From: Echinometra lucunter
Taxonomy: Eukaryota; Echinodermata; Echinoidea; Camarodonta; Echinometridae
NCBI GenBank assembly: GCA_029962745.1
Contig: CM057169.1
Coordinates: forward strand, 20,676,143 to 20,740,142
DNA: 64,000 nt
Direction: 5' to 3'
The notes beneath the pieces are model-generated. The model saw nothing but the letters and a program-made list of their open reading frames with translations. It had not been told where the DNA came from and ran no database searches. Shown here piece by piece: positions 60,501 through 64,000 of this stretch. Within the stretch, counting starts at the first letter, position 1. Every line of letters begins with the position of its first letter. The position numbers and the translations under genes were made by a program.

Positions 60501-63500
60501 GGGGGGGGGGGTGCTTCGCAAAGAGTTAAGTTGGACTTAAAGCCGTACTTAAAATTCCTAGTTGCGTGCTGTATATTACGCATCACTACAATGATCATGC
60601 CCAGGGGACGTGCGCTGTTGGGAAGTCTATCAATGAGATTACGTGTTAAATACGGGATGCACATTGGGGCTTATGCATGACTCTAAACCCAGCTTAACTT
60701 TTTGTGAAACACCCCCCCCCCCCCAGATCTATTACATGGCACTAATGCATTAATACTTGGCTCTACTAAAATTTTAGCAACATAAATATAGGAATAAAAG
60801 ACAGCTACATGTATTCCTAGCCCCAGGATATCTATCCCTCCCCACCCTCTTGAAGAAAAAGTCCTAACAAGTAATTTTAGGTCGTTTCTCTAAAGGGGTA
60901 GTTATTTGTGCAGTAATCTTAAATGGGTTGCTACAGTTGACAATTTTAAGAGTCTCTTGAAAACGTACTTCTTTCATCTGTTATGGTTCAATCTCGTGTT
61001 TTATGTCAGAGCATTATTTCTTTCTTATGTTATGTCCCTCTATCATTCTTTTTTTTTTTTCTCTACTTTCTAAGCGCATAGGGATTTGAATTCATTTTTG
61101 TGACATGCGCTTTACAATAATGCTCTATTATTATCATTATTATTGCGACTTAAAGGTAAGTTATTAAGGGAAAAGATTTCTGGCTCAGGAAGTTTGAGAT
61201 TTGAATTAATTACATGTATTATGTGTCATAAACATAATGAACATATCTAGGCTTTTTGATGATCTACCTACCTTGAATGAAGGTGAAAGGTAATTTTTAA
61301 GGAACCAGAACTTGACAGGGGATTTGGTGTGCTTCAATACACTCAACATCATGATTCTGTAGAGAAATTTACGTAGTGAATAATACATTGCATAAATAAA
61401 TTACACAGGCATAAACAAAAAATTTCTACTTGTAAAATCCAACATCAATTTGAGAATGGAGCATTAGAAATGAACATTATCAACATCATTCATCATCATC
61501 ATCATCATGAATATTAATGATAAGGATGATCATGAAACAGGGGTGATATTAATGCTGCTGATGATGCTGATGATCTCCATCATCATCATCATCAACTTCA
61601 TCATCATCATCATCATCATTATCACTACCATCATCATCATCACAATCACCATCATCATCGTTGTCATCGTCATCATCATCACCATCATCATAACCATTAT
61701 GATCATCAACATAATCACTTTATGAATCACAGATTACAGAAAATAAAAAGGAATTTCATACCTAAGCAATCTTTCATAGAGATGCCCTGAAGCCAATGAG
61801 AAGATGTTAAGCTTGTTATCCACGTCTCCATTACCGGTATCTGCTCCTCCTCCTTTAGTCTCTCCTCCTCCTCTTCCTCCAGTCAATCCTGAGATGGAGC
61901 TAGAGATGGAGTCCCAGATGCCTCCTCCACGTGTTCCTCCTTCGTTATCATCCTTCCCTCCATCACCTGAGAGGAGATCGACGTTCTGCATATTGGGCTT
62001 CTTTTTCACCTGTGCCAAATTCAAATTTACATGTACATGTACATTATACATAATCTAAAGCCTCGTTCTATTTAAAACTCATTCATATTGAATGTCCTTA
62101 ATGAGACTTTTTTTCCACAAAAAAAACATGAAATTTAATCCAAAAATATATACCACAGGACAAAACTTACAAAAATCACTAACAAACTGGAATTTTTTTA
62201 TCAAACCACGTGAAATGAATTATCACCAGAATTAGGTTAAAATGTGTAATGAGCAACAAATGGGTGTTGTGGCTTGGACCTGTAATCCAGTTAACAGTGG
62301 AAGTTATAAACTAATTCAGCAGACCCAGGTTAGAGTCTGAGTCAAGTCTTTCGGATGGTGACGTAAAAGGTCGGTCCCAGACGTAAATGATCATATCTGA
62401 TTGATACACGTCTGTAAAAACCCAATTCAACAACAACAACAACAACAACCCTGCCATCCGTCAAGCAAAGCAAACAGTAAACAAAACTTCTCTTGCTTGC
62501 TTTCTTTCTTTCTCTAACTCTCTCTCAGATCTCTTCAAGGGGTGTTGCACAGAAAAGTAAAGAAAGAAAGGAAATGGCAGCTTTGTCTTACCTTCATTCT
62601 AACAATCTTTGCCTTGAAACTGCTCATGACAACCTGGACCTCATCACTCCCTTCAGATGAGTCAGTGCCTTCATGACTAGCAAAAAAATGATAAACACCA
62701 CAAAAATAGAATTACTTGAGAGGATATCAAGAAATATATAATAATGAAATTCACAAAAATTATGAAATAGAATCTGTAGTAGTAATCCCTCTGTTTCATG
62801 TTTATAAGCTGCAAAGAGATCTTGGATACTAAAAGGGGTGGTCCCTGTACAAAACCTATGGAAATGAAAAAATTTAGTCAACGGAATAAGGACCTAAACA
62901 CAAGAAAACATAACAAATTGTTGTTATGATCATTGTCATTATATTCAAAATGTCATAGTGAAATGTGAAGCAAGCAAATGCCTTGGTTCATACCTTGCAA
63001 TCTCGTAGATGTCTGCAGAAGGTCCGTGCCGAAGGCGGAGTAACCAGGCTCCTGGGTTGGCCTTTAATTGGAGATAACCCTACGGAGAAAAAGAAATAGT
63101 GCTCACAGAGTTTGTTTCACTCAATATGCTGAATAGCTGAATGCAATGAACCTGCATGTTCAGATACAATCCAATTGTCTAAGTCAACAAAAAAATTGAA
63201 TTTCTTCTTTCATAACACTCTCAGATTTGAATGAACTGAAAAGAAAAGGGAACGCTAATAATTCAAATCTGATTAATCATTACTGGACATTAAAATGAAA
63301 TTTAAAGCATAAATTCACTGTAGACAAAGTCTTGGTGTACATGTGCCTTCTGTTGCTTGTGTTATTCTTTATGTCATACGCATCTCACATATTACAAGAT
63401 TATTCTGACTATTCAATTGCTCATTACAACACAGGTATTTCCCTTCAACTTTGTAACTTACCAGATTGGCCATTACAATGGTGTCCACCATGACTGGCTG

Positions 63501-63620
63501 AGTAGCAGTACCAAGGGTGAACTGAAGTCCTCTGGGTGGTTGTCCCGAGTTTTGCTCAAAGCAATGTCCCTCCAGAAGTAGGTACTCTAACTCATACTCG
63601 GCTAGGATGCCACCAGGAAC
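57504..63620 (-). CDS. UGGT: UDP-glucose:glycoprotein glucosyltransferase, C-terminal part (gene continues beyond window)
   Basis: ER folding sensor that re-glucosylates N-glycans on misfolded glycoproteins, returning them to calnexin/calreticulin. Ten exons on the minus strand, all GT-AG and in phase: 63620-63462, 63079-62994, 62676-62592, 62009-61762, 61356-61272, 60392-60283, 59882-59649, 59043-58929, 58502-58386, 57681-57504, giving about 472 residues. The end of the beta-rich region ([29 protein letters not shown]) precedes the family-24 glucosyltransferase domain: [55 protein letters not shown], the metal/UDP-binding VDADQIV (a DxD motif), [32 protein letters not shown] and EWLYCDTWC. 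The last exon found turns Ser/Glu-rich. The 62009-61762 exon has a Gly-rich linker. No ER-retrieval tetrapeptide (xxEL) was found; a further short exon is expected, as the last phase is open by one base. Confidence 0.95.
58143..58337 (-). mobile_element. MITE, gcttatcaaaagtc family, copy 2 (UGGT intron)
   Basis: Opposite-orientation relative of 39083-39250. Ends are aaggcaccttatcaaaagtc and gacttttgataagcggcct. It lies in the intron between the last two UGGT exons found. Confidence 0.7.
60880..61145 (+). mobile_element. LINE 3' end fragment, antisense in UGGT intron
   Basis: A plus-strand frame reads [13 protein letters not shown], resembling the FKxxLKTHLF terminus of LINE ORF2 proteins. 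It is followed by a gcgctttacaataatgctc block and (ATT)n, a retroposon 3' tail. Confidence 0.5.
61495..61720. repeat. (ATC)n microsatellite, UGGT intron
   Basis: ATC/CATCAT repeats with interruptions, about 225 bp, ending about 40 bp from the exon ending at 61762. Met/Ile-rich frames here are artefacts. Confidence 0.9.
62265..62430 (+). mobile_element. degraded tRNA-derived SINE, UGGT intron
   Basis: A weak box B-like caggttagagtctgag and a body with tctttcggatggtgacgtaa and a ggtcggtcccagacgtaaat block. The head is decayed. An (aac)n tail follows at about 62428-62448. Confidence 0.35.
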
Positions 63621-63639
63621 CTGTCCATGAGAAACATAC

Positions 63640-64000
63640 AAAATATGAATAGTAATACAGGATAAGACGGTGCATGCAAGATTTGTAAACAGGCGGGTAA
63701 ATGTACTAATGAATAATTTACAGAAAGCTGTGCAGATACATTATTTCCCTAGTAGTATAGAACAGGGAAAAAAATACACGGGGGCTTGGGGCGAATTCAC
63801 CCCCGAAACGCCAAAAAGAGCCCTGGAAAACTAAAAAAAAGAGCCCCTGAAATTCTCATAGGGTCCAATGTAAACTGTAATACAATGTAGGAAATTTGGG
63901 TGGGTGGGCTCAAAGAGTAGCTCCGGAAAAAAATAATTAATTTTTTCCCTGGTAGAGAACCCTTATAGAATACAATGTATCAGGGGTGATATTAGACAAC
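63640..64000. other. UGGT intron, no exon seen
   Basis: Contains old repeat-like DNA with cccccgaaacgccaaaaaga and ggaaaaaaataattaatttt. The next upstream UGGT exon must lie beyond the window. Confidence 0.4.

Overview
The window looks like nuclear DNA from a marine deuterostome, most likely an echinoderm and plausibly a sea urchin. The evidence is intron-rich genes with GT-AG junctions, dense short microsatellites and foldback/MITE elements, tRNA-derived SINEs, a CatSper sperm-channel subunit, and a 500-N scaffold gap. This organism call is inference from gene content and repeat style, not from a database match. No bacterial, viral or CRISPR content was seen.

Layout. 1-3.9 kb: a transposon-like element with G/C-run ends and an 8-bp target duplication, carrying a degenerate tandem array, then an empty stretch. 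3.9-6.5 kb (minus): an uninterrupted 829-aa ankyrin-repeat / Lys-Glu-rich protein. 6.5-18 kb: intergenic DNA with microsatellites, foldbacks and MITEs. 18.1-21.3 kb (minus): a secreted chloride-type alpha-amylase in four recognised exons, 492 aa. 21.4-26.8 kb: microsatellites, a GGT/GGA minisatellite open on both strands, and a degenerate satellite. 26.9-45.6 kb (minus): a CATSPERD (CatSper delta) orthologue that I assembled from 20 exons in consistent phase, 761 aa, from signal peptide to C-terminal membrane helix. 48.1-52.8 kb (plus): a testis-specific serine kinase (TSSK) family gene in three exons, 511 aa, with a long disordered N-terminus. 54.2-55.4 kb: a tandem array running into the scaffold gap. 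57.5-63.6 kb (minus): the C-terminal part of UGGT (UDP-glucose:glycoprotein glucosyltransferase), ten exons, with its 5' part beyond the window.

How the genes relate. CATSPERD (sperm calcium channel) and the TSSK-family kinase (sperm kinase) are head-to-head with about 2.6 kb between their start codons. This suggests a shared sperm-expression domain. Two CRE-like sites lie just upstream of the kinase, and CATSPERD intron 1 holds a cluster of Myb-type TAACNG motifs. UGGT (ER quality control), amylase (digestion) and the ankyrin protein show no obvious link to this pair.

Most unusual structures: (i) CATSPERD intron 19 holds at least four diverged tandem copies of the intron/last-exon junction, several keeping an AG acceptor; (ii) an approximately 1-kb near-perfect palindrome lies in CATSPERD intron 1; (iii) a 553-bp G/C-capped element with a perfect 8-bp duplication has inserted into a 27-bp tandem array; (iv) a 1614-bp hAT-like element with a perfect 8-bp duplication lies in kinase intron 1.
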